Shown here piece by piece: positions 15,361-23,927 of a stretch of 64,000 nt of DNA (positions within the stretch are counted from its first letter, which is position 1; each line of letters begins with the position of its first letter). A program made the position numbers and the translations under genes. Location of the stretch: positions 6,064 through 70,063 of the forward strand of contig JAYOLL010000022.1 of NCBI GenBank assembly GCA_038120295.1, written 5' to 3'. Source of the stretch: JAYOEY01 sp038120295 (GTDB lineage Bacteria; Pseudomonadota; Alphaproteobacteria; MPNO01; UBA2964). Under the pieces are notes generated by a model. That model made no database searches, had not been told where the DNA came from, and saw only the letters and a list, made by a program, of their open reading frames with translations.

Positions 15361-17627
15361 GCGCTCTTTCCGCCATGTTCGCTCATGCGCGTCAACACCT
15401 TCCAGACCGTTTCGGGAGTCGCGGGCATGGCGATCTCGTCGGTTCCCAGCGCGTCGCAGACCGCGCAGATCGCGGCAGGCAACGCGCCCACTGTCCCCGC
15501 CTCTCCCGCACCTTTGACGCCGAGCGGGTTGAGAGTTGTGGGAACGGGATGGCTGTCGGTACGGATGGAACAAAGATCGTCGGCCCGCGGCATGGCGTAA
15601 TCCATGAAAGATCCTGTCAGGTTCTGGCCGCTGTCGGGATCGAACACGACCGCCTCCATCAGCGCCTGACCGATCCCCTGCGCGACCCCGCCATGAATCT
15701 GGCCGTCAAGCAGGACGGGGTTCAACGGAGTTCCGACATCGTCGACGGCGACATAGGACACGATATCGACCCGCCCGGTCTCCGGATCAATCTCGATCTC
15801 GCATATATGGGTCCCGTTGGGGAAGGTGGGCGAATCGGGGGAATAATCCGCACTTTCGGCGAGTCCGCCCGCTTCCGCAGCGACCTGCAACAGCGCCACG
15901 GACCTGTCGGTGCCCGCGACCGCGAAGACGCTGTCCTCAAAGACAATATCGGTCGCAGCGGCTTCCAGCATATCGGCCGCGACATCGCGCCCCCGTTCGA
16001 CAATCTTCTCGACGGCGCCCATGAGAGCCATCCCCCCGCTGACGGCGGAACGGGAGTTGAAGGTGCCGCCGCCACCGGGGAGCGCATCGGAGTCGCCGTC
16101 GACAATCCGGACCGATTCGGGCGACAGGCCCAGCCGGTCGCAGACCATCCGCCGCCAGATCGTTTCGTGTCCCTGCCCCTGGGATGCCGTACCGACGCGA
16201 ACGACTGCGTTGCCGTCCTTGTCGATTTCCAGGACGGCGCATTCGATCCCCGGCCGCGCGGTCTGCTCGATGGCGTTGCAGATGCCGAGACCGCGGAGAC
16301 ACCCGTTTGCTGCCGATTGCGCGCGCCGCTCCGTGAACCCGGCTACATCGGCCAGCTCTGCCGCCTTGTCCATGACGACGGCGAAATCGCCGGAATCATA
16401 GGTCAGGCCGAGCCCGGTATCGTAGGGCATATCCTGCGGCCGGATCAGATTGCGGCGGCGCAATTCGACCGGGTCGAGTCCTGTTTGCCGCGCCGCCTTA
16501 TCGATCAGCCGTTCGACGATCAGCCCTGCTTCCGGTCCGCCCGCGCCGCGATAGGGCGAAACCGGATTGGTATTGGTGAAACAGCCTCTCACGGATACCT
16601 GTTTCGCGGGAAACCGGTAGACCCCCGACATCAGGTTGAGCGCGTTGAGCGGCGAGCGCGGCCCCTTCACGCCGAGCCAGGCGCCGAGATTGGCGGTCAG
16701 ATCGACCCGCAAACCGAGAAAGCTCCCCTCCCGATCGAGCGCGAGCGCCGCTTCGCTGAAAATATCGCGTCCCTGGTCGTCGGCAAGCAACGCCTCCGAG
16801 CGTGTCGCCACCCATTTGACCGGACGGCCGAGCCGCCGCGCCGCCCACAGAACCAGCGCGATTTCCGGATAGACCGCGCCCCGCATCCCGAAACTGCCGC
16901 CGACGTCGCCGGTAACAACGCGAAACCGGTCCGAGGGCAGGCGAAACACATGCTCCGCGAGCTGACGACACAGGGTGTGCGGGCTGTGGACCCCGCCGCG
17001 GAGCGTGAACCGTCCCGTCCCTTTATCGTAGTCGCCGACATAACCGCGCGGTTCCATCGTGTTGGCCGTAACGCGCTGATCGCAAAGGGTCTGCTCGACG
17101 ACATGGGCGGCGCCGTCAAACGCCGCCTGCAGGTTCTCAGGATCGCCGACCATGGCGTAAAAAGCCTCGTTGTCATCGAAACCGCTATGCAGCCCGGGTC
17201 CTTCGCCGACGGCAACGACCGACGGAAGGACGGACCAGTCGATCGATATCGCCTCGGCCGCATCTCGGGCGGCCTGCTGCGTTTCGGCAACAACCATCGC
17301 GACCGGTTCGCCGACGAAGCGCGCCCGGTCATGCGGCAGGGCCGGATGTTCCGGCGCCCTCATGGCGGTCCCGTCGCGACGCGTGCACGAATCCTGACAG
17401 GGAAGGAAACCCATCCCGTCAGCGCGATAATCGGCACCGGTCAGAACGGCGATAACGCCAGGCGTGTTCCGGGCACCCGCCGCATCGATCTTACCAATCT
17501 CCGCATGGGCGTGCGGCGAACGCACGAACGCGGCCCACACGCCGCCAGGAACATCGATATCGTCGAGAAATCGACCGCCGCCGGTCAGCAGTCTCGGGTC
17601 TTCATCCCGAAGCCAGGAAGCGCTCAT
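15357..17627 (-). CDS. lone CoxL-like molybdopterin-binding subunit (form II type)
   Basis: 756-residue third CoxL-type large subunit of the window. It starts SASWLRDEDPRLLTGGGRFL, has the form II active-site loop SPYRGAGGPEAG and Mo-cofactor segments DVGGSFGMRGAV and TASQGQGHETIW, and ends with the Glu-containing GVKGAGEAGT. No FAD or iron-sulfur subunit lies next to it. It is coupled on both sides: its start ATG shares a base with the TAA of the LLM oxidoreductase gene (TAATG), and its stop overlaps the Nudix start. An aerobic hydroxylase acting with a flavin oxidoreductase is plausible, but no substrate can be named. Confidence 0.88.
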   Translation of the reverse strand: MSASWLRDEDPRLLTGGGRFLDDIDVPGGVWAAFVRSPHAHAEIGKIDAAGARNTPGVIAVLTGADYRADGMGFLPCQDSCTRRDGTAMRAPEHPALPHDRARFVGEPVAMVVAETQQAARDAAEAISIDWSVLPSVVAVGEGPGLHSGFDDNEAFYAMVGDPENLQAAFDGAAHVVEQTLCDQRVTANTMEPRGYVGDYDKGTGRFTLRGGVHSPHTLCRQLAEHVFRLPSDRFRVVTGDVGGSFGMRGAVYPEIALVLWAARRLGRPVKWVATRSEALLADDQGRDIFSEAALALDREGSFLGLRVDLTANLGAWLGVKGPRSPLNALNLMSGVYRFPAKQVSVRGCFTNTNPVSPYRGAGGPEAGLIVERLIDKAARQTGLDPVELRRRNLIRPQDMPYDTGLGLTYDSGDFAVVMDKAAELADVAGFTERRAQSAANGCLRGLGICNAIEQTARPGIECAVLEIDKDGNAVVRVGTASQGQGHETIWRRMVCDRLGLSPESVRIVDGDSDALPGGGGTFNSRSAVSGGMALMGAVEKIVERGRDVAADMLEAAATDIVFEDSVFAVAGTDRSVALLQVAAEAGGLAESADYSPDSPTFPNGTHICEIEIDPETGRVDIVSYVAVDDVGTPLNPVLLDGQIHGGVAQGIGQALMEAVVFDPDSGQNLTGSFMDYAMPRADDLCSIRTDSHPVPTTLNPLGVKGAGEAGTVGALPAAICAVCDALGTDEIAMPATPETVWKVLTRMSEHGGKSA

Positions 17628-18619
17628 TACGCGGCCGAGAAGTCCCGTAAAATCTCAAGCGCCAGCCGGCGGCTTTCCTCATCGCCGCTGATCTCGATAA
17701 CGGGTTCGGTAATGCCCGCCGCCAGATAGGCTTGCAGCCTGTCGCGGCAATTGGCCGGCGTGCCGCCGACCGCGAAGGCGTCGACGGCCTCGTCCGGCAC
17801 CAGCGATTTCGCCGTATCCATGTCGCGCTTCGCGACCGCCGCCATGATCGCCTCGTGATCGATCGGCAGGCCGGACGATTTTATGTTGTCGGCCATGGTG
17901 CGGTTGCGGAACAGGAAGGCAAGACGCCCACGCAGGTAATCGACCGCCGCGCGCCCGTCTTCAGAGGCGGAAAAATAAAGGAACCCGGCACCCCGCAAGC
18001 TGGACGGATCGCGCCCGGCCATACGAGCGCCTTCCGCCATCTGGCCCAGGCTGTATTTTGCGTGTTCGACCGTCAGCCCGCCCGACAGCACCACACCGTC
18101 CGCAATTCGCCCCGTGAGACGCAGCATCTGCTCGCGGGTCGCTGCGACATAGATCGGGATATCCTGTTCCGGCGCCCAGGCCATCCGCGCGCCATCCAGT
18201 TGAACGAACTCGCCATCGTACTGCACCGCCTCGCCCGTCCAGAGCGCCCTCAGCGCCTCGATGAATTCGCGTATGGCGCGGATCGGCTTTACCGGCTCGA
18301 TGCCCGATTCCTTCAGAAAAAGCGGATTGCCGACCCCGACCGCGACGGCGATACGGCCCGGAGCAACATCGGCTATGGTGGCAAGCGCCATGGCAGTGGG
18401 CGTCGGGTGAAACATGTAGGGCGACACCGCCGTTGGCACGATCGTCGCCCTTTCCGTGGCTGTCGCATAAGCCATCGACGATACGACCGCCTCGCGATAG
18501 CCCATATGTTCCGCCATCCAGACCTGGGACGCGCCGAATTTTTCCGCTTCGCGTACCACAGCCAGCGAATCGCGGGTGTTGGCGAACCCGTCGAATCGAA
18601 TGCCGATGCTGTTTGCCAT
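17627..18619 (-). CDS. LLM-class (luciferase-like) flavin/F420 oxidoreductase
   Basis: 330-residue TIM-barrel oxidoreductase of the bacterial luciferase-like superfamily. Typical pieces are ANTRDSLAVVREAEKFG, QVWMAEHMGYREA, the barrel strand IVPTAVSPYMFHPT, GRIAVAVGVGNP and the C-terminal GGTPANCRDRLQAYLAAG. This pattern resembles F420- or FMN-dependent enzymes of the methylenetetrahydromethanopterin-reductase-like group. Either an ATG at 18619 or one at 18631 can use the AGGAAAGGA just upstream; I use 18619 (M-A-N-S-I-G-I-R). It heads the operon with CoxL, Nudix, alkA and the esterase, and is divergent from the twin-TM gene. Confidence 0.85.
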   Translation of the reverse strand: MANSIGIRFDGFANTRDSLAVVREAEKFGASQVWMAEHMGYREAVVSSMAYATATERATIVPTAVSPYMFHPTPTAMALATIADVAPGRIAVAVGVGNPLFLKESGIEPVKPIRAIREFIEALRALWTGEAVQYDGEFVQLDGARMAWAPEQDIPIYVAATREQMLRLTGRIADGVVLSGGLTVEHAKYSLGQMAEGARMAGRDPSSLRGAGFLYFSASEDGRAAVDYLRGRLAFLFRNRTMADNIKSSGLPIDHEAIMAAVAKRDMDTAKSLVPDEAVDAFAVGGTPANCRDRLQAYLAAGITEPVIEISGDEESRRLALEILRDFSAA

Positions 18620-18730
18620 AGGACCATCCATTCCTTTCCTGCTGCTGCACAGTCGGAGCATGACATCCACACCGGATTGCCGCCACCCTTGGCCCTGTTC
18701 CGAGCCGTTCCCGAACCCTATAGTTCGGTC

Positions 18731-18937
18731 ATGCAGCAGGAGTTTTCACAGGAGTTTTCATGGGCCGTCATCGTTGCCGTCGTGGCGACCATCGCTGTTC
18801 TGATTGCCGGTATAATCACGATGCTGAAACCGGGCCCGAACACGCCCCGCCGTGCCCAGCGTCTTATGCGATTTCGCCTGTTCTTTCAGGCAGCCGCCGT
18901 CATTCTGATCGCGACAGCTTTCCTGATGAACCGTTGA
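18731..18937 (+). CDS. HIG1-type twin transmembrane small protein
   Basis: 68-residue protein with two hydrophobic helices: about residues 9-28 (WAVIVAVVATIAVLIAGIIT) and 48-65. They are joined by a basic loop (KPGPNTPRRAQRLMRFR). The pattern, including the I-A-G-x-x-x-M at the end of helix 1 and L-M-R-x-R at the start of helix 2, matches the bacterial HIG_1_N / twin transmembrane helix small protein family. In alphaproteobacteria this family is commonly found just before etfBA, as here. Its mitochondrial relatives modulate respiratory complexes; the bacterial role is not known. The start is the ATG at 18731. Confidence 0.82.
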   Translation: MQQEFSQEFSWAVIVAVVATIAVLIAGIITMLKPGPNTPRRAQRLMRFRLFFQAAAVILIATAFLMNR

Positions 18938-19062
18938 TTGCGGGAGAAAATCTTTTTGCGTTGCGAAAAGAGGGCTTGCGCGCAGGGTCGGGGGCTTGAT
19001 AGCGTGCCGCCGTCGATTTTGTTCGCACACATATGAATTCCGAAGAAAACCGGAAGGGAAGC

Positions 19063-19080
19063 GGGCGGCGCACACCGCCC
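19063..19080 (+). other. GC hairpin before etfB
   Basis: Perfect 6-bp inverted repeat GGGCGG / CCGCCC with a 6-base loop, 25 bases before the etfB start codon. There is no T-run, so it is not a terminator. It could influence mRNA stability or ribosome loading, or be chance in GC-rich DNA. Confidence 0.3.
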
Positions 19081-19104
19081 CGAACATAAGGGCACGATGA
19101 GATC

Positions 19105-19854
19105 ATGAAAGTCCTGGTCGCCGTAAAGAGGGTGATTGACTACAACGTCAAGGTCCGCGTGAAAGCGGATAATACGGGCGTCGAGCTCGCCAACGTCAAA
19201 ATGTCGATGAATCCGTTCGACGAGATCGCCGTGGAAGAGGCGATCCGGCTGCAGGAGGCGGGAATCGCCGACGAGGTCATTGCGGTCTCGATGGGCGAAG
19301 CCAAATGCGCCGAAACAATCCGCACCGCGCTGGCGATGGGCGCCGAGCGCGGCATCCACGTGAAGACGGACGACGAGCTTCAGCCGCTGGCTGTCGCCAA
19401 GCTGCTCAAGGCGATCGTGGAAAAAGAAGGCCCGGAACTCGTCATACTCGGGAAGCAGGCGATCGACGATGACAGCAGCCAGACCGGCCAGATGCTTTCC
19501 GCCCTGCTCGGCTGGCCGCAGGGCACTTTCGCCTCCAAGGTAGAAATCGCCGACGGCAAGGCGAATGTCACGCGTGAGGTCGATGGCGGGCTGGAAACGG
19601 TCGCGCTTACCCTGCCGGCGGTGGTCACAACCGATTTGCGCCTCAACGAGCCGCGCTACGCGTCTCTGCCCAATATCATGAAGGCCAAGAAAAAACAGAT
19701 TGACGAGCTTTCGCCCGCAGATCTCGGCGTCGATATTACGCCAAGACTCAAAACGCTGCGGGTGGACGAACCGCCCGCGCGCCAGGGCGGCGGCAAGGTC
19801 GCCGACGTGGCGGAACTGGTCGACAAGCTGCAGAACGAAGCGGGGGTGATCTGA
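19105..19854 (+). CDS. etfB: electron transfer flavoprotein beta subunit
   Basis: 249-residue ETF beta subunit. The N-terminus MKVLVAVKRVIDYNVKVRVK, the segment NPFDEIAVEEAIRLQEAG and the nucleotide-binding GKQAIDDDSSQTGQMLSALL are diagnostic. The C-terminal recognition region includes LRLNEPRYASLPNIMKAKKK. With EtfA it forms the FAD/AMP heterodimer that takes electrons from acyl-CoA and related dehydrogenases and delivers them to ETF:ubiquinone oxidoreductase. The stop and the etfA start overlap (TGATG at 19852-19856). The downstream 3-hydroxyacyl-CoA dehydrogenase fits a beta-oxidation or butyrate context. Confidence 0.96.
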   Translation: MKVLVAVKRVIDYNVKVRVKADNTGVELANVKMSMNPFDEIAVEEAIRLQEAGIADEVIAVSMGEAKCAETIRTALAMGAERGIHVKTDDELQPLAVAKLLKAIVEKEGPELVILGKQAIDDDSSQTGQMLSALLGWPQGTFASKVEIADGKANVTREVDGGLETVALTLPAVVTTDLRLNEPRYASLPNIMKAKKKQIDELSPADLGVDITPRLKTLRVDEPPARQGGGKVADVAELVDKLQNEAGVI

Positions 19855-20810
19855 TGAGCGTTCTGGTCATTGCTGAACACGATAACGAAGCGCTTAAGGG
19901 CGCCACGTTTAACGTCGTGACTGCCGCAGCCGCGCTCGGCGCGGGCGACGTGGACATGCTGGTTGCCGGCGCAGGCTGCCAGGCTGCCGCCGACGCGGCG
20001 GCGAAAATCCCGGGCGTCTCGAAAGTCCGGCTGGCCGACGATGCACAGTACGAGCACGCGCTGGCGGAGCCGCTGGCGGCGCTGATCGTCGAACTCGCCG
20101 GCGACTACAGCCACATCGTTTTCGCCCATACCGCATTCGGAAAAAACGTCGCGCCGCGCGTCGCCGCGCTGCTGGATGTCGTACAGGTGTCCGACATCAT
20201 GGAAGTGCAGTCGACGAATACCTTTGTCCGGCCGATTTATGCCGGCAACGCAATGGCGACCGTGCAGGCCGACGGCGACAGGATGGTCGTCACCGTGCGC
20301 GGCACGGCCTTCGAGGCGGCGTCTGCTGACGGCGGAAGCGCTGCCATCGAAGCAGTCGCTGCAGTTTCCGACCCCGGCATTTCGAGCTTTGTCGGCCAGG
20401 ACCTGACCAAATCAGAACGACCGGAACTGACCGCCGCGCGGATCGTGATTTCAGGCGGACGCGGCATGCAGTCGGGCGACAATTTTTCGATGATCGAATC
20501 GGTCGCCGACAAGCTGGGCGCCGCGATCGGCGCGTCGCGCGCGGCAGTCGATGCGGGATACAAACCCAACGATTTCCAGGTCGGCCAGACAGGCAAGGTG
20601 GTCGCGCCGGAGCTATATATCGCCGTCGGGATATCCGGCGCGATCCAGCATCTGGCCGGCATGAAGGACAGCAAGGTCATCGTCGCCATCAACAAGGATG
20701 AGGAAGCGCCGATCTTCCAGGTCGCCGATTACGGGCTGGTCGCCGACCTGTTCGACGCCGTCCCGGCGCTCGACGAGGAACTAGAGAAACAGGGCGTTAA
20801 ACCGCGCTAA
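19854..20810 (+). CDS. etfA: electron transfer flavoprotein alpha subunit
   Basis: 318-residue ETF alpha subunit. The C-terminal FAD domain is well conserved: GGRGMQSGDNF, GASRAAVDAGY, QVGQTGKVVAPELYIAVGIS and GAIQHLAGM, followed by INKDEEAPIFQVADYGLV. The N-terminal domain starts SVLVIAEHDNEALK. It is the partner of the EtfB encoded immediately upstream with overlapping codons. Both subunits are of normal length for the mitochondrial or housekeeping (FixBA-unlike) type. It is followed by hbd after 33 bases. Confidence 0.96.
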   Translation: MSVLVIAEHDNEALKGATFNVVTAAAALGAGDVDMLVAGAGCQAAADAAAKIPGVSKVRLADDAQYEHALAEPLAALIVELAGDYSHIVFAHTAFGKNVAPRVAALLDVVQVSDIMEVQSTNTFVRPIYAGNAMATVQADGDRMVVTVRGTAFEAASADGGSAAIEAVAAVSDPGISSFVGQDLTKSERPELTAARIVISGGRGMQSGDNFSMIESVADKLGAAIGASRAAVDAGYKPNDFQVGQTGKVVAPELYIAVGISGAIQHLAGMKDSKVIVAINKDEEAPIFQVADYGLVADLFDAVPALDEELEKQGVKPR

Positions 20811-20843
20811 CCGTTAACCGCAAGAGACAGGACTAAATTCAAT

Positions 20844-21791
20844 ATGAGCAGTGCAGAGTCGGCCGCCCTCAAGGTGGTGGAAAACAACGACAACGATGAA
20901 GCCGCGCCCGCGCCGCTGACCGTCAGGAAGATCGGCGTCATCGGGGCCGGTCAGATGGGCGGCGGCATCACGCAGGTCTGCGCCCAGAGCGGCTTTCCTG
21001 TCGCGCTTGCCGACATTTCCGAAGACATTCTGGCGAAATCCGTCCAGAGCATCGCGTCGCGCTACAAGCGCCAGGTCGACCGGGAGCGGATATCGCAGGA
21101 AGAAGCCGATGCGGCCATCGCCAATATCGAAACCACGACCGATTACGAAGCCTTCGCCGATTGCGATCTCGTGATCGAAGCCGCCACCGAAAACGAGACC
21201 GTCAAGTCGAAGATTTTCGCTGACGTCACGCCGTATCTGCGTCCCGACGCGATTCTGGCCACCAATACGTCGTCGATCTCGATTACGCGCCTTGCAGCTG
21301 CAACGGACCGGCCGCAGGCCTTCATGGGGCTCCACTTCATGAACCCGGTTCCGGCGATGGAGCTGGTCGAGCTGATCCGCGGCATCGCGACCAACGATTC
21401 GACATACGAATCGGTCCGCGCTGTCGCTGAAACGCTCGGCAAGAAATCAGTCAATTCCGAGGATTTCCCGGCCTTTATCGTCAACCGAATCCTGCTGCCG
21501 ATGCTTAATGAAGCGGTCTACACGCTGCACGAAGGCGTCGGAACGGTGCTCGACATCGATAATGCGATGAGACTGGGCGCGCATCATCCGATGGGGCCGC
21601 TGCAGCTCGCCGATTTCATCGGGCTGGATACCTGCCTGTCGATCATGCAGGTTCTCTATGAAGGGCTTGGCGACAGCAAGTACCGCCCCTGCCCGCTGCT
21701 GGTGAAATACGTCGAGGCCGGCTGGTACGGTCGCAAGACGGGTCGCGGCTTTTACGATTATTCCGGAGAGCGCCCGGTTCCTACGCGTTGA
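20844..21791 (+). CDS. hbd: 3-hydroxybutyryl-CoA dehydrogenase
   Basis: 315-residue NAD(P)-dependent 3-hydroxyacyl-CoA dehydrogenase of the short, single-function type. The Rossmann motif is GVIGAGQMGGGITQV (about 33-46). The catalytic His-Glu dyad lies in GLHFMNPVPAMELVEL, preceded by TNTSSISI. The C-terminal dimerisation domain carries NRILLPMLNEAVY and GAHHPMGPLQLADFIGLD. It has a non-conserved acidic N-terminal extension of about 30 residues (VENNDNDEAAPAP). It oxidises (S)-3-hydroxybutyryl-CoA to acetoacetyl-CoA in butyrate or beta-oxidation metabolism. Its position after etfBA is a conserved alphaproteobacterial arrangement. Confidence 0.93.
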   Translation: MSSAESAALKVVENNDNDEAAPAPLTVRKIGVIGAGQMGGGITQVCAQSGFPVALADISEDILAKSVQSIASRYKRQVDRERISQEEADAAIANIETTTDYEAFADCDLVIEAATENETVKSKIFADVTPYLRPDAILATNTSSISITRLAAATDRPQAFMGLHFMNPVPAMELVELIRGIATNDSTYESVRAVAETLGKKSVNSEDFPAFIVNRILLPMLNEAVYTLHEGVGTVLDIDNAMRLGAHHPMGPLQLADFIGLDTCLSIMQVLYEGLGDSKYRPCPLLVKYVEAGWYGRKTGRGFYDYSGERPVPTR

Positions 21792-21872
21792 CGAATAGGG
21801 CCACAGCCCTTCCCCAAATCCCAAGGACCGCGCTACCATTTTTCCCGATCCACCAGGAAGGGAGAGCCGGTC

Positions 21873-23306
21873 ATGGACGGATATCAGGTCAGAACCACTG
21901 AATCGTCGGAACTGAGGGCAAAACTCGATCACCCGGTGATCGATGGCGACGCACATATCATCGAATGCCCGTTCGTCCTGCCCGACTTCCTGAAACAGGT
22001 TGGCGGCGCCGATCTGGTGAAACGGTTCGAGAAGTCGATCAAAGAGGTACGTCCCGGCGAGCCGAAATCGAACTTCTGGCCCGCCCACACCGGCAAATAC
22101 ACGATCGACCGGCTGACCACGATGCTGGCGCCGCTCTACCAGCAGCGCATCGACGAGGCGGGCGTCGATTTCTGCACGCTGTACCCGACATACGGCTTCC
22201 GGCTCCAGGTCCTGCCCGACGACGAGGTGCGGGCCGCCGCCTGCCGCGCGCTTAACATGATGAATGCCGAGCTGTTCTCGGATGTGGCCTACCGAATGAG
22301 GCCCGCGGCGACCATCCCCATGCACACGCCTGACGAGGCCATCGGCGAGCTGGAGTTCGCCGTAAAGGAACTCGGCATGAAGGCAGCGATGACCTGCAAC
22401 GAGGTTCTGCGCCCGCATCCGGAAGTCATGAAGAATGCACCGGAGCTGGCTGATTACGCCCTGCACTGGACGCCTCTGGCGCTGGATTCGCCATATGATT
22501 ACGACCCGTTCTGGGCGAAATGCGTCGAACTCGGCGTGGCGCCGGCTGGCCATTCGATCAATTACGGCGGCACGCACGCCTCGACCACCAACTACGTCTA
22601 TAACCGGCTCGGCCTGTTCGCGACGGGCGGGAATGCAGCCTGTCGGGCAATGTTCATGGGCGGCGTCACGCGGCGCTTCCCGGGCCTCAATGTCGGCTTC
22701 CTCGAAGGTGGCGTGTGGTGGGCCGCCGCGCTCTATAACGATCTGTTCGAATTCTGGGAGAAACGCAATCGCGACCAGCTTCTCCGCCTGCACGATCCGG
22801 CAAACTGGGACGTGGAAATGTCGCGGGAGATGTTCGATCTGTACGGCAAGAAGCCTTACCAGACCGGCGAGCGCTTCGTCGAAAATGCGGCAATGTTCAT
22901 GAAGGACGGTCGCATCGAGCCGGGCGTAACGCCCGAGTTCGTGGACGACTGGAAACATCTGGACATCGAGAAAAAGGAAGATATCCGCGACCTGTTCGTG
23001 AACAATTTCTATTTCGGATGCGAGGCGGATGACGCGCTGAACTACACGGCCTTCAACACGAAGGCGAACAAGTTCGGCGTCAGGCTCAAGGCGATGTTCT
23101 CGTCCGATATCGGCCACTGGGACGTGGTCGATTACGGCGACATCCTGTCGGAGACATACGAAGCCGTCGAGGACGGGCTGATGACGGAAGAGGATTTCCG
23201 CGATTTCGTCTTCACCAACCCGGCGACCTTCGCGACCCGGATGAACCCGGACTATTTCAAGGGCACCTCAGTCGAAGGGGCGGTGGACAGGCTGCTCAGT
23301 TCGTAG
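21873..23306 (+). CDS. amidohydrolase-family (PF04909) metal-dependent hydrolase/decarboxylase
   Basis: 477-residue TIM-barrel protein of the amidohydrolase-2 group, which includes ACMSD-like decarboxylases. The metal-binding start is HPVIDGDAHIIE (about 20-31). Other typical elements are the barrel histidine in PAGHSINYGG, PGLNVGFLEGG and the late aspartate in SSDIGHWD. GGAGAGCCGG before the ATG gives a fair ribosome site at 21873. It follows hbd by 81 bases in the same direction and may or may not be co-transcribed. Relatives take part in degradation of aromatic or cyclic compounds; the substrate is not known. The 3' end overlaps tlpA by 11 bases. Confidence 0.82.
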   Translation: MDGYQVRTTESSELRAKLDHPVIDGDAHIIECPFVLPDFLKQVGGADLVKRFEKSIKEVRPGEPKSNFWPAHTGKYTIDRLTTMLAPLYQQRIDEAGVDFCTLYPTYGFRLQVLPDDEVRAAACRALNMMNAELFSDVAYRMRPAATIPMHTPDEAIGELEFAVKELGMKAAMTCNEVLRPHPEVMKNAPELADYALHWTPLALDSPYDYDPFWAKCVELGVAPAGHSINYGGTHASTTNYVYNRLGLFATGGNAACRAMFMGGVTRRFPGLNVGFLEGGVWWAAALYNDLFEFWEKRNRDQLLRLHDPANWDVEMSREMFDLYGKKPYQTGERFVENAAMFMKDGRIEPGVTPEFVDDWKHLDIEKKEDIRDLFVNNFYFGCEADDALNYTAFNTKANKFGVRLKAMFSSDIGHWDVVDYGDILSETYEAVEDGLMTEEDFRDFVFTNPATFATRMNPDYFKGTSVEGAVDRLLSS

Positions 23307-23886
23307 CTGCGGGCCAGCTTCCGCGCCGGGCATAGAAATCGATCAGCTCCACCGCATCGGAACTGCCCCAGTCGGCGTCGCCGACCAGCTGTCCGAGAAC
23401 CGTACCGTCCCGATCGAGCAGAACCGTGACCGGCAGGCCGGGAATCTTGAGCGACCGCGAAATCGCCAGCCTGTCGTCCAGATAGACCGGAAGCTCCTGC
23501 AAGCCGTTCTTTTCGATGAAGGGCGCGACCTTCTCCCATCCGTTGAAATCCTGCGACAGGGCGAGAACCGTAAAATCTTCGCCGCCGCGCCGTTTCTGCA
23601 GCGCGAGCAGATGCGGCATTTCGCGGATGCAGGGAAAACACCACGTGGCCCAGAAGTTCACCAGCACAAGCCGCCCGCGAAAATCCTTCAGGTCTAGCTT
23701 CCGCCCGTCTTTCGCGATCAACGTCCCCTCCAGCGCTGGCCCGGGCGGCCGGGTCGGGGTAAACTTCTTCATTGCGCCGGCGATGGGCGGCTGATCGGGG
23801 TTTTTGCTTGATTTCGGGGCCGTAATGGCCCAAATCGCAACCCCGGCCAGGATCGCAATGGCCGGAAAAACAAGTTTTTTGTTCAT
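23296..23886 (-). CDS. tlpA: TlpA-like membrane-anchored thiol-disulfide oxidoreductase
   Basis: 196-residue periplasmic thioredoxin-fold protein. An N-terminal uncleaved anchor or signal (about residues 5-23, VFPAIAILAGVAIWAI) is followed by a TlpA/ResA-type domain with the active site WATWCFPC (Cys83, Cys86), the strand FTVLALSQDFNG, and the cis-Pro region GLPVTVLLDRDG. Members reduce periplasmic cysteines, classically in cytochrome oxidase maturation. It is divergent from argH with a 41-base gap, a gene pairing found in many alphaproteobacteria. Length and motifs are complete. Confidence 0.9.
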   Translation of the reverse strand: MNKKLVFPAIAILAGVAIWAITAPKSSKNPDQPPIAGAMKKFTPTRPPGPALEGTLIAKDGRKLDLKDFRGRLVLVNFWATWCFPCIREMPHLLALQKRRGGEDFTVLALSQDFNGWEKVAPFIEKNGLQELPVYLDDRLAISRSLKIPGLPVTVLLDRDGTVLGQLVGDADWGSSDAVELIDFYARRGSWPAATN

Positions 23887-23927
23887 CGAACTTCGCGTTT
23901 ACACCCAAACCCTCTCGGGACGCAGCT

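Noticed and set aside
15165..17729. Open frame of 854 codons on the plus strand opposite the third CoxL gene
   Set aside because: Antisense shadow; no recognisable domains, and the minus strand has a full CoxL with all motifs.
21447..23117. Long minus-strand frame opposite the amidohydrolase gene
   Set aside because: Shadow of the plus-strand PF04909 protein, no motifs and atypical composition.
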